This document shows, piece after piece, positions 10,634 to 19,493 of a stretch of 64,000 nucleotides of DNA (within the stretch, counting starts at the first letter, position 1; each line of letters starts with the position of its first letter). The notes beneath the pieces are model-generated. The model was not told where the DNA came from and did no database searches. It saw only the letters and a list, made by a program, of their open reading frames with translations. The stretch comes from Streptomyces liangshanensis (GTDB lineage: Bacteria; Actinomycetota; Actinomycetes; Streptomycetales; Streptomycetaceae), in NCBI RefSeq assembly GCF_011694815.1, contig NZ_CP050177.1, forward strand, positions 4,875,001-4,939,000, given 5' to 3'. Position numbers and translations under genes: made by a program.

Positions 10634-10888
10634 GGAAAACGGCTCGCTTGGGCGCTCTTCACGTTCGACGGGGCCGTCCGGTGGCCGCGCAGGGTCCCCG
10701 GACCTCAATGCGGGGCAGTTCCGCGGGCGTTACGCGCGTATGAACCCGAGGGGTGGTCCACTCCGTGTAAGAGGGAGAGGGGCAGCTCACGGGGGGTGAA
10801 CACGGGCTCACGGACCCCGCCGGTACGGGGCGGGAAAGGGGTCTCCCGGCAAGGCGGCCGCGCAGTGTAGCACGGGGTACCCAACACC

Positions 10889-10906
10889 TTGTGAAGGGGC
10901 TCACGA
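10889..10906. promoter_or_regulatory. proximal Rex operator-like site of ndh
   Basis: TTGTGA-N6-TCACGA matches the Rex consensus at 11 of 12 conserved positions and lies 35 bp before the ndh start. A short C6/G6 stem (about 10910-10926) sits between it and the gene. The remaining part of 10634-10888 shows only GC-rich non-coding sequence, with a GTACCC box near 10878. Confidence 0.75.
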
Positions 10907-10940
10907 GCACCCCCTCCGAGGGGGGTGGATACTCGATGGC

Positions 10941-12326
10941 ATGAGCACCACGGAGCGTCCCAGGATCCTCGTTGTAGGCGGTGGGTACGTAGGCCTGTAC
11001 GCAGCTCGTCGCATTCTGAAGAAGATGCGCTACGGGGAGGCGACCGTCACGGTCGTCGACCCTCGCTCGTACATGACGTACCAGCCCTTCCTCCCCGAAG
11101 CTGCCGCCGGCAGCATCTCGCCTCGGCATGTCGTCGTCCCGTTGCGACGCGTGCTGCCCAAGGCGGAGGTGCTCACCGGCCGGGTCACGACCATCGACCA
11201 GGACCGCAAGGTCGCCACGGTCGCGCCGCTCGTCGGCGAGGCCTACGAGCTGCCCTTCGACTACCTGGTCGTCGCGCTCGGCGCGGTCTCCCGTACCTTC
11301 CCGATCCCCGGCCTCGCCGAGCAGGGCATCGGCATGAAGGGCATCGAGGAGGCCATCGGCCTGCGCAACCACGTGCTGGAGCAGCTGGACAAGGCCGACT
11401 CCACCACCGACGAGGAGGTCCGCCGCAAGGCGCTGACCTTCGTCTTCGTGGGCGGCGGCTTCGCCGGCGCGGAGACCATCGGTGAGGTCGAGGACCTGGC
11501 CCGCGACGCGGCCAAGTACTACTCGAACGTCACGCGCGAGGACATGCGCTTCGTCCTCGTCGACGTGGCCGACAAGATCCTCCCCGAGGTCGGCCCGAAG
11601 CTGGGCACGTGGGGCAAGGAGCACCTCGAGGGCCGCGGCGTCGAGATCTACCTCAAGACCGGCATGGACTCCTGCGTCGACGGTCACGTGGTGCTCAACA
11701 ACGGCCTGGAGGTCGACTCCAACACGATCGTCTGGACGGCCGGCGTCAAGCCGAACCCGGCGCTCGCCCGCTACGGTCTCCCGCTCGGCCCCCGCGGCCA
11801 CGTGGACACCAGCGAGAAGCTCCAGGTCCAGGGCACCGACTACATCTGGGCCGCCGGCGACAACGCCCAGGTCCCGGACATCGCCGCCCGCAAGGCCGGC
11901 GTGGAGAACGCCTGGTGCCCGCCGAACGCGCAGCACGCGCTCCGGCAGGCGAAGGTCCTCGGCGACAACGTGATGTCCGGCATGCGGGGCTTCCCGCAGA
12001 AGGACTACAGCCACGCCAACAAGGGCGCGGTCGCGGGCCTGGGGCTGCACAAGGGCGTCGCGATGATCGTCCTCGGCAAGATGAAGATCAAGTTCAAGGG
12101 CCGGCTGGCCTGGTACATGCACCGTGGCTACCACGGCATGGCCATGCCGACCTGGAACCGCAAGATCCGGGTCTTCGCGGACTGGACGCTCGCGATGTTC
12201 CTCAAGCGCGAGGTCGTCTCGCTCGGCGCCATGGAGACGCCCCGCGAGGAGTTCTACGAGGCCGCGAAGCCGGCCCCGGCCGCTGCCGCCGCGCAGCCCG
12301 CGCAGGAGAAGGCCAAGGCCTCCTGA
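10941..12326 (+). CDS. ndh: type II NADH dehydrogenase (NDH-2)
   Basis: This is a 461-residue single-subunit, non-proton-pumping NADH:quinone oxidoreductase at the inner face of the membrane. The FAD-binding Rossmann motif is ILVVGGGYVGLYAARRI (residues 10-26) and the NADH-binding motif is FVFVGGGFAGAETIGEVEDL (about 170-189). TDYIWAAGDNAQVPD is the C-terminal FAD contact, followed by the quinone-site region (CPPNAQHALRQAKVLGDN). The C-terminal about 60 residues form an amphipathic membrane anchor and an Ala/Pro tail. Two Rex-like operators upstream predict induction when NADH is high, consistent with known Rex control of respiratory genes. ATG 10941 is the first start after the operator. Confidence 0.95.
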   Translation: MSTTERPRILVVGGGYVGLYAARRILKKMRYGEATVTVVDPRSYMTYQPFLPEAAAGSISPRHVVVPLRRVLPKAEVLTGRVTTIDQDRKVATVAPLVGEAYELPFDYLVVALGAVSRTFPIPGLAEQGIGMKGIEEAIGLRNHVLEQLDKADSTTDEEVRRKALTFVFVGGGFAGAETIGEVEDLARDAAKYYSNVTREDMRFVLVDVADKILPEVGPKLGTWGKEHLEGRGVEIYLKTGMDSCVDGHVVLNNGLEVDSNTIVWTAGVKPNPALARYGLPLGPRGHVDTSEKLQVQGTDYIWAAGDNAQVPDIAARKAGVENAWCPPNAQHALRQAKVLGDNVMSGMRGFPQKDYSHANKGAVAGLGLHKGVAMIVLGKMKIKFKGRLAWYMHRGYHGMAMPTWNRKIRVFADWTLAMFLKREVVSLGAMETPREEFYEAAKPAPAAAAAQPAQEKAKAS

Positions 12327-12353
12327 CCGGCGGCGCCGGTACGACTGCGACCC

Positions 12354-12397
12354 GGTGAAGGGCCGCCCGCCATCCGTGGTGCGGGCGGCCCTTCACC
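12354..12397 (+). terminator. intrinsic terminator after ndh
   Basis: GGTGAAGGGCCGCCCGC (12354-12370) pairs perfectly over 17 bp with 12381-12397 across a 10-nt loop, 28 bp after the ndh stop. No T-run follows. Confidence 0.85.
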
Positions 12398-12463
12398 GCG
12401 TCCGGGCCCGCCGCGGTCCCGGACGGGGCCGGCCCGGCCCGCCGAGGGTCCGGTAGGGCGACC

Positions 12464-12495
12464 GTAAAAGTGCATGGTGAATGCACCTGTTTTAC
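12464..12495. promoter_or_regulatory. AT-rich inverted repeat upstream of the cyclopropane synthase gene
   Basis: GTAAAA-GTGCAT (12464-12475) is mirrored by ATGCAC-ctg-TTTTAC (12481-12495): two 6-bp half-stems with a 3-nt bulge. It lies about 97 bp before the ATG at 12592 in otherwise GC-rich DNA, and looks like an operator. Confidence 0.5.
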
Positions 12496-12591
12496 CTTCT
12501 CATTGCGCGCTGTCGGGACTGCGCGGGACGCCCTCCGGTGTTTACGTGGTGTTGTGTATGTCCGGTATCCACCACCACGGAGGTGTACGCC

Positions 12592-13911
12592 ATGGCCGAC
12601 GCCGCGGTGCGGCTGACCACTCTTGCCGAAGAGTTGCTGGGGGCGCCGCTCCCGGTCCGTATCCGTGCCTGGGACGGCAGCGAGTCGGGACCGCCGAACG
12701 CGCCCGTCCTCATCATCCGCAACCGCCGGGCCCTGCGCCGCCTCCTGTGGAAGCCCGGCGAACTGGGCCTGGCCCGCGCGTGGGTGGCCGGCGAGATCGA
12801 CGTCGACGGCGACCTGTACGCGCTGCTGGAGCGGCTCGCCGGCCTCATCTGGGAGCGCGACACCGACGTGAAGGACGCGGTCCACCCCGTCCTCGACCCC
12901 CGGATGCGGGCCGCGGCCCGCGGGCTGGTCGCGATCGCGGGGCCGTGGCCGGCGCCCGCCCCACCCCCCGAGGAGATCAGACGGCGGCACGGCGGGCTGC
13001 ACACCAAGCGCCGCGACAAGGAAGCCATCAGCCACCACTACGACGTCGGCAACGACTTCTACTCCCTGGTCCTCGGCCCGTCCATGGTCTACTCCTGCGC
13101 CTACTGGGACGCGGGCCCCGGCACCGGCGGCGCCCCCGACGCCGGGAGCGGCCTGGAGGACGCGCAGCGCGACAAGCTCGACCTCGTCTGCCGCAAGCTC
13201 GCGCTCAAGAAGGGGGAACGGCTGCTCGACGTGGGGTGCGGATGGGGCTCGATGGCCCTGCACGCGGCCCGCGAGTACGGCGTCCGGGTCACCGGCATCA
13301 CCCTCTCCCGGGAACAGGCCGCGTACGCGCGCGAGCGCGTCGCGGAGGAGGGCCTCACGGACCTGGTCGACATCCGCGTCCAGGACTACCGGGACGTCAA
13401 GGACGGCCCGTACGACGCCATTTCGTCCATCGGCATGGCCGAACACGTGGGTTCGGTCCAGTACCGCGAGTACGCGGACGACCTGTACGCCCTCCTCAAG
13501 CCCGGGGGCCGGCTGCTCAACCACCAGATCGCCCGCCGGCCCGAGAAGAACGAGGACGAGTACCGCATGGACGACTTCATCGACGCGTACGTCTTCCCCG
13601 ACGGCGAACTGGCCCCGCTCGGCCGGACCGTCGCCACCCTGGAGGAGGCGGGCTTCGAGGCCCGTGACGTCGAGTCGATCAGGGAGCACTACGCCCTGAC
13701 CCTGCGCCGCTGGGTGGCCAACCTGGAGAAGCACTGGGACCGCGCGGTCCGCGCCACCTCCCCGGGCCGCGCCCGCGTGTGGCGGCTCTACATGGCCGCG
13801 TCCGCCCTCTCCTTCGAGACCAACCGGATCGGGGTCAACCAGATCCTGGCCGTACGGCCCGCGGAGAAGGGCGCGTCGGGCATGCCGCTGCGCGCCCGCG
13901 ACTGGCGCTGA
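12592..13911 (+). CDS. cyclopropane-fatty-acyl-phospholipid synthase family methyltransferase
   Basis: This 439-residue SAM-dependent enzyme adds a methylene group across the double bond of unsaturated acyl chains in membrane phospholipids. The first about 130 residues form the lipid-binding N-terminal domain (VLIIRNRRALRRLLWKPGELG; GEIDVDGDLYALLERLAG). The catalytic domain starts with ISHHYDVGNDFYSLVLG. The SAM motif is LLDVGCGWGSMALHAAREYG (about 218-237), and SIGMAEHVGSVQYREYADDL and LNHQIARRPEKNEDEY follow as in CFA synthases. I chose ATG 12592 because GGAGG lies 8 bp before it; the frame is open further upstream, but that stretch contains the inverted repeat and looks non-coding. Confidence 0.92.
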   Translation: MADAAVRLTTLAEELLGAPLPVRIRAWDGSESGPPNAPVLIIRNRRALRRLLWKPGELGLARAWVAGEIDVDGDLYALLERLAGLIWERDTDVKDAVHPVLDPRMRAAARGLVAIAGPWPAPAPPPEEIRRRHGGLHTKRRDKEAISHHYDVGNDFYSLVLGPSMVYSCAYWDAGPGTGGAPDAGSGLEDAQRDKLDLVCRKLALKKGERLLDVGCGWGSMALHAAREYGVRVTGITLSREQAAYARERVAEEGLTDLVDIRVQDYRDVKDGPYDAISSIGMAEHVGSVQYREYADDLYALLKPGGRLLNHQIARRPEKNEDEYRMDDFIDAYVFPDGELAPLGRTVATLEEAGFEARDVESIREHYALTLRRWVANLEKHWDRAVRATSPGRARVWRLYMAASALSFETNRIGVNQILAVRPAEKGASGMPLRARDWR

Positions 13912-13962
13912 CGGGGCACTAGCAGGGCACTGACAGGGCGCTGACAGGGCGCTCACGACACG

Positions 13963-14004
13963 GACGAGCGCCGGACGGGGACCCAGGCCCGTCCGGCGCT
14001 CGTC
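13963..14004. terminator. bidirectional terminator between convergent genes
   Basis: GACGAGCGCCGGACGGG (13963-13979) pairs over 17 bp with 13988-14004 across an 8-nt loop. It lies between the ends of the CFA synthase gene and the convergent ABC permease gene. Just before it (13914-13955) is a short tandem tract of AGGGCGCTGAC-like units. Confidence 0.85.
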
Positions 14005-14021
14005 GCTCCCGCGGAGAACCG

Positions 14022-16565
14022 CTATTCGGTCTTGATCGCCGTCAGCATGTTCAGCCGGGCGGCGCTGCGCGCCGGCCACAGGGCGGCCAGCACCCCCACG
14101 ACCCCGGCCAGCAGCAGGAAGATCCCGATCCGCTCCCAGGGGACGACCAGCGCGTACCCCGGGATCGAGCTCGCGATCGTCCGGCCGATCGCCCAGCCCA
14201 GGAACGACCCGAGCCCCACGCCGACCACCGCGCCGAAGAGCGAGATGACCACGGCCTCCAGCCGGATCATCCGCTTGACCTTGCCCCGGTCGAGACCGAT
14301 GGCCCGCAGCATCCCGATCTCCTGCTGCCGCTCGAAGACCGACATGGCCAGGGTGTTGATGACCCCGAGGACGGCGATGATCAGGGCCATCGCCAGCAGG
14401 CCGTACATGATGTTCAGCGCGGTGTTGATGAAGCCGCCGTACGTGTTCCTGATGTCCTGCCGGTCCTTGACGCTGATGCCGGGGTTGTCGCCCAGCGCGT
14501 CCACCAGCGCCTGTTCGTGCGCGGCGCTCGATCCGCCCTTCGTCGCGACCCACACCTCGGAGATGTACGGCTTGGACTCGTGGCCCTTGACGACGTCCGT
14601 GGACACCAGCACGGGCGAGAGGAACGAGTTCTCCTCGAACGTGGCGCCGATCCGCAGTGAGCCCGGCTTTCCGTCGGTGTACGTCACCGGCAGGGTGTCA
14701 CCGGTCCGCCAGTGGTTGGACTTCGCCGTCTTGTCGGAGACCGCGATCTCGCCCCGGGCGAGGGTGTCCAGCGAGCCCGAGACGGTGGGGACGGTGAAGA
14801 GCCGCTGGATGTCGCCGGGGGTGACGGCGGAGACGGAGTGGAACTCGCCCTTCACCTTGATGCCGGCGGACTGCTGCGGGGAGAGGGCGCTGACGCCCGG
14901 CGCCTTGTCCAGCGCGGTGACGGCGGACGGGTCGAGGCTGCCGCCGCTCGCCATCTGCACCAGGTAGTCGGCGCGGATGTTGTCCGTGGTCATCCGGTCC
15001 ACGGCCGAGCCGAGCGTGACGCCGAGGACGGTGAGGCCGGTGACCAGCGTGAGGCCGATGGCCAGCGCGGAGGCGGTGGCTCCGGTACGGCGCGGGTTGC
15101 GTACCGCGTTCTGGCCCGCGAGCTTGCCCGAGACCCCGAACGCGCCCTGGAGCAGCGGCCGTACGAGCGCGATGACCGGGCGCGAGAGCAGCGGGATGAG
15201 CACGATGACACCGATCATCGCGAGGAACGCGCCCGCCCCGATGAGCATCCGGCCGTCCGAGCCCGCGGCGGCTCCCGCGACGATCCCGGCGGACCCGAGG
15301 AGGGTCAGGGCGCCGCCGATCGAGTTCCGTACCACCAGCGACTTGGTGGTGGCCACCGCGTGCACGCTGCTCATCGCGGCGACCGGCGGGATCTTGGCCG
15401 CGCGGCGGGCCGGCAGCCAGGCGGCGAGCACGGTGATCAGCACGCCGACGCCGAAGGCCGCGGCGACCGCGGTCGGCGAGACCACCAGCGGGCCCGCGGG
15501 GATCTGCGCGCCGAACGCGCCCATGGCGGACCGCAGTCCGGTCGCCAGGCCCAGGCCGACGACGAAGCCGACCGCCGAGGCGATCACGCCGACCACCGCG
15601 GCCTCGGTCAGCACCGAGCGCTTGACCTGGCGGCGGGAGGCGCCGACGGCGCGCAGCAGCGCCAGCTCCTTGGTGCGCTGGGCGACCAGCATGGTGAAGG
15701 TGTTGGAGATCAGGAAGACGCCGACGAACAGCGCGATGGCGGCGAAGGCCAGCAGCATCTGGTTGAGGCTGGAGAGGCCCTTCTCGATGTCCGCGGCCTG
15801 GTCCTCCGAGAGCCGCTTGCCCGTCTGGGCCGTGGCGTTGTCCGGCAGGAGCTTCTTGACCCCGGCGAGGACGGCCGCGTCGGAGGCGCCGGGCTCGGCG
15901 CTGACGTTGGCGTTCTGGAAGAAGCCGGGCTCCAGGTAGAGCTTCTGCGCCACGGCGGTGTCGAAGAGGACGAGGCTGCCGCCCGCGTTGACGGCGCCGT
16001 CCTCGGTGGTGAAGATCCCGCTGAGGGTGAACTCGCGCACCGGGCCGTTGGTGCCGACGCGCACGGTGTCGCCGACCTGGTAGCCGCCCTTGTCGGCGGT
16101 CGCGCGGTCGAGCGCTATCTGGTCGTCCCGGGTCGGTCCCGTACCCCCGGTGAAGGTGTACGCGGGGTCCTTGCCGTCCTTGGCGGGCGCGAAGTTGGCT
16201 CCGGCGTTGGACCAGCCGTTGCCGATCAGCTTGCCGTCCCGGTCGGCGACCCCGGCGAAGCCGTCGACCCGGCCGACGACGGAGGAGACGCCGTCCAGGG
16301 CGCCGATCCTCGTGAGCGTGGCGGCGCTGATGCCGGGGGTCCGGCTGCCGGCCTTCCCCTCCGAGTTGTCGCGGCCGTCGTGCGAACTGACCGCTACGGA
16401 GACGTCCTTGTAGCTCTTGGCCGACTGGTTCCTGAAGGCGTTGCCGAGGGTGTCGGTGAAGACCAGGGTGCCGGAGACGAAGGCGACGCCGAGCATCACG
16501 GCGAGCACGGTCATCAGCAGTCTGGCCTTGTGCGCGAGCACGCTGCGCAGGGCGGTACGGAACAT
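14022..16565 (-). CDS. ABC transporter permease, FtsX/MacB type
   Basis: This is an 847-residue membrane protein with the two-repeat FtsX layout: TM1 (LLMTVLAVMLGVAFVSGTLV, about 16-38), a long extracytoplasmic domain (about 45-260) and three TM helices (about 265-400). A second membrane-anchored half follows, with an external domain (about 530-700) and three C-terminal TM helices containing LRAIGLDRGKVKRMIRLEAV. Such permeases work as mechanotransmission exporters for lipoproteins, peptides or drugs. ATG 16565 starts 79 bp after the stop of the ATPase gene on the same strand, so the pair forms an ABC complex. The substrate is unknown. Confidence 0.9.
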   Translation of the reverse strand: MFRTALRSVLAHKARLLMTVLAVMLGVAFVSGTLVFTDTLGNAFRNQSAKSYKDVSVAVSSHDGRDNSEGKAGSRTPGISAATLTRIGALDGVSSVVGRVDGFAGVADRDGKLIGNGWSNAGANFAPAKDGKDPAYTFTGGTGPTRDDQIALDRATADKGGYQVGDTVRVGTNGPVREFTLSGIFTTEDGAVNAGGSLVLFDTAVAQKLYLEPGFFQNANVSAEPGASDAAVLAGVKKLLPDNATAQTGKRLSEDQAADIEKGLSSLNQMLLAFAAIALFVGVFLISNTFTMLVAQRTKELALLRAVGASRRQVKRSVLTEAAVVGVIASAVGFVVGLGLATGLRSAMGAFGAQIPAGPLVVSPTAVAAAFGVGVLITVLAAWLPARRAAKIPPVAAMSSVHAVATTKSLVVRNSIGGALTLLGSAGIVAGAAAGSDGRMLIGAGAFLAMIGVIVLIPLLSRPVIALVRPLLQGAFGVSGKLAGQNAVRNPRRTGATASALAIGLTLVTGLTVLGVTLGSAVDRMTTDNIRADYLVQMASGGSLDPSAVTALDKAPGVSALSPQQSAGIKVKGEFHSVSAVTPGDIQRLFTVPTVSGSLDTLARGEIAVSDKTAKSNHWRTGDTLPVTYTDGKPGSLRIGATFEENSFLSPVLVSTDVVKGHESKPYISEVWVATKGGSSAAHEQALVDALGDNPGISVKDRQDIRNTYGGFINTALNIMYGLLAMALIIAVLGVINTLAMSVFERQQEIGMLRAIGLDRGKVKRMIRLEAVVISLFGAVVGVGLGSFLGWAIGRTIASSIPGYALVVPWERIGIFLLLAGVVGVLAALWPARSAARLNMLTAIKTE

Positions 16566-16644
16566 GGTGGGAGTCCTGGTGGGATGGGCCGGGTGGGACG
16601 GGCGGGGTGCGGGTACGGGCGGACCGGGCCAGGGGCGACAGGCC

Positions 16645-17415
16645 CTAGCTCGTACGGCCCTTGGCGTCGAACGCCTTCATCCGGTCGAGCACGCCGTCGG
16701 CGGTGGGGTGGAGCATCTCGTCGACGATCCGGCCGTCGGCGAGGAAGATCACCCGGTCGGCGTAGGAGGCGGCCACCGGGTCGTGCGTCACCATGACCAC
16801 CGTCTGGCCCAGCTCCCGCACCGAGTTGCGGAGGAAGCCCAGCACCTCGGCGCCGGCGCGCGAGTCCAGGTTCCCGGTCGGCTCGTCACCGAAGATGATC
16901 TCCGGCTGCGAGGCGAGGGCACGGGCGACGGCGACGCGCTGCTGCTGGCCGCCGGAGAGCTGGGTGGGCCGGTGCCCGAGACGGTCGGCCAGGCCGATCA
17001 TCGTGATGACCCGATCGAGCCACGCCTTGTCGGGCTTGCGGCCGGCGATGTCCATGGGAAGCGTGATGTTCTCCAGCGCCGACAGCGTGGGCAGCAGGTT
17101 GAACGCCTGGAAGATGAAACCGATCTTGTCCCGGCGCAGCTGCGTGAGTTGCTTGTCCTTGAGCGAGCCGAGCTCGGTCTCCCCGATCCGTACCGACCCG
17201 GAGCTGAAGCTGTCGAGACCGGCGACGCAGTGCATCAGCGTCGACTTGCCCGACCCGGACGGGCCCATGATGGCGGTGAACTCGGCCTGTCCGAAGTCGA
17301 CGCTGACCCGGTCGAGGGCGACCACCTGGGTCTCGCCCTGTCCGTAGACCTTCGACAGTTCGGAGGCGCGGGCCGCCACGGCGGTGGCGCGGTGAGCGAG
17401 CGGGGTGGTGGTCAC
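16645..17415 (-). CDS. ABC transporter ATP-binding protein, MacB/LolD type
   Basis: This 256-residue ATPase powers the adjacent FtsX-type permease. The Walker A motif is GPSGSGKST, the signature is LSGGQQQRVAVARALA, Walker B is IIFGDEPTGNLD, and the switch His lies in VVMVTHDPVAA. The first about 15 residues are a non-conserved extension before SELSKVYGQGETQVVALDRV. The start is GTG 17415. The 365 bp further upstream, shared with bldA, presumably holds its promoter. No regulator is adjacent. Confidence 0.93.
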   Translation of the reverse strand: MTTTPLAHRATAVAARASELSKVYGQGETQVVALDRVSVDFGQAEFTAIMGPSGSGKSTLMHCVAGLDSFSSGSVRIGETELGSLKDKQLTQLRRDKIGFIFQAFNLLPTLSALENITLPMDIAGRKPDKAWLDRVITMIGLADRLGHRPTQLSGGQQQRVAVARALASQPEIIFGDEPTGNLDSRAGAEVLGFLRNSVRELGQTVVMVTHDPVAASYADRVIFLADGRIVDEMLHPTADGVLDRMKAFDAKGRTS

Positions 17416-17780
17416 GGCGGGGAACTCCTGTCGGTGCGCTGAGTGGACCCCTTCATCGTGTCGGCCCCCCGGCCACGGGTCGTCAGCCCCGATGCCCGTT
17501 CCCGGGGCCCTCTTGGGGCTGAGTGGAGGCCGCCCGGCTCCTCCTGGGGGATGACACCACCCCTGACGCAGGTACGACCTGAGTGACCGGGCGGCGACTT
17601 TTCGTCATTTCCGTACGCCGCGGTAGGTGATGACCACCCGCGCCCACCATGTGCCGATGGCTCATTCCATGTGCTGACGCACCCTCAGGTGTCAGTAAAA
17701 TAAGACAACATCGCGCCACGGAACCAGAATTCGGGGCGCGCGCCCCGATATGCTCGTGTGCCAACGCGGAGCCGCGCCAC
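17416..17780. promoter_or_regulatory. divergent control region of the ABC operon and bldA, with an 18-bp palindrome
   Basis: No gene is seen in this gap. TCGGGGCGCGCGCCCCGA (17731-17748) is a perfect 18-bp palindrome ending 32 bp before the tRNA 5' end; TATGCT directly after it is a possible bldA -10 box. Further upstream, TGTC-N10-GACA near 17690-17708 flanks an AT-rich TAAAATAA, an unusual feature in this GC-rich DNA. The promoter assignment is inferred. Confidence 0.5.
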
Positions 17781-17864
17781 GCCCGGGTGGTGGAATGCAG
17801 ACACGGCGAGCTTAAACCTCGCTGCCCCTCTCGGGGCGTACCGGTTCAAGTCCGGTTCCGGGCA
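17781..17864 (+). tRNA. bldA: tRNA-Leu (anticodon TAA), bldA
   Basis: This is an 84-nt class II tRNA. The acceptor GCCCGGG pairs with TCCGGGC and leaves discriminator A. It has a D-arm GTG...CAC, an anticodon stem GCGAG/CTCGC with loop CTTAAAC, a long variable arm (GCCCC/GGGGC) and a T-arm ACCGG-TTCAAGT-CCGGT. The anticodon is TAA (17813-17815), which reads the rare UUA codon. CCA is not encoded. In Streptomyces the only UUA-reading tRNA is bldA, whose loss blocks aerial growth and antibiotic production. At least three genes in this window contain TTA codons. Confidence 0.97.
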
Positions 17865-18068
17865 CATATCCGACTTCTCGTTCCCCACCGGAAGCCCCCA
17901 TTCCGGTCAGGCGTCTTCTCCCCGGGCGGCGCGCCCCGCGGGTGTGACCGACGGCACCCCCTTCGGGGTCACGATCACGGAAAGATCCTCCCGGAGCAGT
18001 AGGGTGTTCCTTTTGCTCGCCCATTACTCTTGTGCCAAGGCCGCGCTGGGTGGCCATGGAGGAGTGAG

Positions 18069-18947
18069 ATGAGGAGCAGCAACCCGGTCTTCTCGCGACG
18101 GGGCTTCAGCCGCGACAACGGCCGAGCGGGCTTCACCGCGGCACCGCAGGCCGGGGGCCCCGCCGTAGGAACCAACCCCTACGCGACGAACCCGTACGCG
18201 ACCAACCCGTACGCCCCTCAGCAGGGCGCGCAGGTCGGCGGCCCGCAGGCGCCGCCGCGCGCCGACGTCATGACGATCGACGACGTCGTGACCCGTACGG
18301 CCATGACGCTGGGCACGGTCGTGCTCACCGCGGTCCTGGCCTGGGTCCTCCTGCCCGTGGACGAAGCGAACCTCGGCAAGTCGTACGGCATCGCCATCGG
18401 CGCCGCCCTCGTCGCCTTCGTCCTCGCGATGGTCCAGTCCTTCAAGCGCACCCCGGTCCCGGCGGTGATCCTCGCGTACGCCGCCTTCGAGGGCGTCTTC
18501 CTCGGGGTCATCAGCAACGCCGTGAGCACGTACATCGCGCCCGGTGTGGTCATCCAGGCCGTGCTCGGCACGATGGCCGTCTTCGCCGGCGTGCTGATCG
18601 CGTACCGCGCCCGCTGGATCCGCGTCACCCGCCGCTTCTACGGCTTCGTGATGGCCGCGGCGATGGGCTTCCTGATCCTGATGGCGGCCAACGCGCTGTT
18701 CTCCCTGTTCGGCGGCGGGGACGGCCTCGGCTTCCGCAGCGGCGGCCTCGGCATCCTCTTCGGCGTGATCGGCATCATCCTCGGCGCGTGCTTCCTGGCG
18801 CTGGACTTCAAGCAGGTCGAGGACGGCGTCGCGTACGGCGCTCCGCGCGAGGAGTCCTGGCTGGCGGCCTTCGGCCTCACCGTGACGCTCGTGTGGATCT
18901 ACACGGAGATGCTGCGGATCCTCTCGATCCTCCAGGGCAACGACTGA
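18069..18947 (+). CDS. Bax inhibitor-1/YccA family membrane protein
   Basis: This is a 292-residue integral membrane protein. The N-terminal about 60 residues are cytoplasmic and contain NPYATNPYATNPYAPQQG, a short Asn-Pro-Tyr-Ala repeat. Seven hydrophobic helices follow (from TLGTVVLTAVLAWVLL to AFGLTVTLVWIYTEMLRIL), with a FEGVFLGVIS segment and an acidic FKQVEDGV loop. BI-1/TMBIM proteins act as pH-sensitive cation leaks in eukaryotes and in BsYetJ; the role in streptomycetes is unknown. I chose ATG 18069 because GGAGGAGTGAG lies directly before it. It follows bldA by about 200 bp and ends before a strong terminator. Confidence 0.9.
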   Translation: MRSSNPVFSRRGFSRDNGRAGFTAAPQAGGPAVGTNPYATNPYATNPYAPQQGAQVGGPQAPPRADVMTIDDVVTRTAMTLGTVVLTAVLAWVLLPVDEANLGKSYGIAIGAALVAFVLAMVQSFKRTPVPAVILAYAAFEGVFLGVISNAVSTYIAPGVVIQAVLGTMAVFAGVLIAYRARWIRVTRRFYGFVMAAAMGFLILMAANALFSLFGGGDGLGFRSGGLGILFGVIGIILGACFLALDFKQVEDGVAYGAPREESWLAAFGLTVTLVWIYTEMLRILSILQGND

Positions 18948-19005
18948 CGTCCCTCCGGGGACCGCGCCCGACGACGCCTGACGGCGCCCGGCGGCGGCTG
19001 ACATA

Positions 19006-19045
19006 CGCGAAGGGGTCCGTGGCCGGTGCCACGGACCCCTTCGCG
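19006..19045 (+). terminator. intrinsic terminator after the BI-1 gene
   Basis: CGCGAAGGGGTCCGTGG (19006-19022) pairs perfectly over 17 bp with 19029-19045 across a 6-nt loop, 58 bp after the stop codon. Confidence 0.88.
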
Positions 19046-19136
19046 TGCCCACGGCCCCCACGGGCCCGGCCCGTGGGGGCCGTACGCGCGCCGGTACGGC
19101 TGGTCCCCGCCGAGGGCGGCCGCGTAGGGTCGCCGC

Positions 19137-19493
19137 GTGCTCGATACAACGCCCCTGACGGCCGCCGTGGACCGATTCGCCGACCGGCTGCGTTCCGCCC
19201 CCCGCAGCAAGCTCCAGAGGGGCGCGGCCGAGGAGGCGCTCGCGCTGGCCAGGGAGCTGTCCGTACGGGCCCAGCGGCTGGAGGCGGCCGCGGCCGCCGG
19301 CGCGGAGGGGAGCGGCGCGGCCCCCGCGGCCGAGCCCCGGCTCATGCCCGACGCGGGGGTCTTCGCCGTCGCGGACCAGCTCACCGTCGCCGCCGCCGAC
19401 CTGGTGGAGGCGTTGCGAACGGCCCCGTCCCTGGCGGAGCTGGACGAGGCCGTGAGGTCGGTGGAGCGGGCCGTGACTAGAGCGAGGCTATGA
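19137..19493 (+). CDS. small helical protein of unknown function
   Basis: This is a 118-residue protein starting at GTG 19137. It is almost entirely helical and Ala/Leu/Glu/Arg rich (AEEALALARELSVRAQRLEAAA; AVADQLTVAAADLVEAL). There is no signal peptide, membrane helix or motif I recognise. The periodicity would suit a coiled coil. Its last 17 bases overlap the convergent gene on the other strand. Codon use is typical for the genome. The function is unknown. Confidence 0.7.
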   Translation: MLDTTPLTAAVDRFADRLRSAPRSKLQRGAAEEALALARELSVRAQRLEAAAAAGAEGSGAAPAAEPRLMPDAGVFAVADQLTVAAADLVEALRTAPSLAELDEAVRSVERAVTRARL

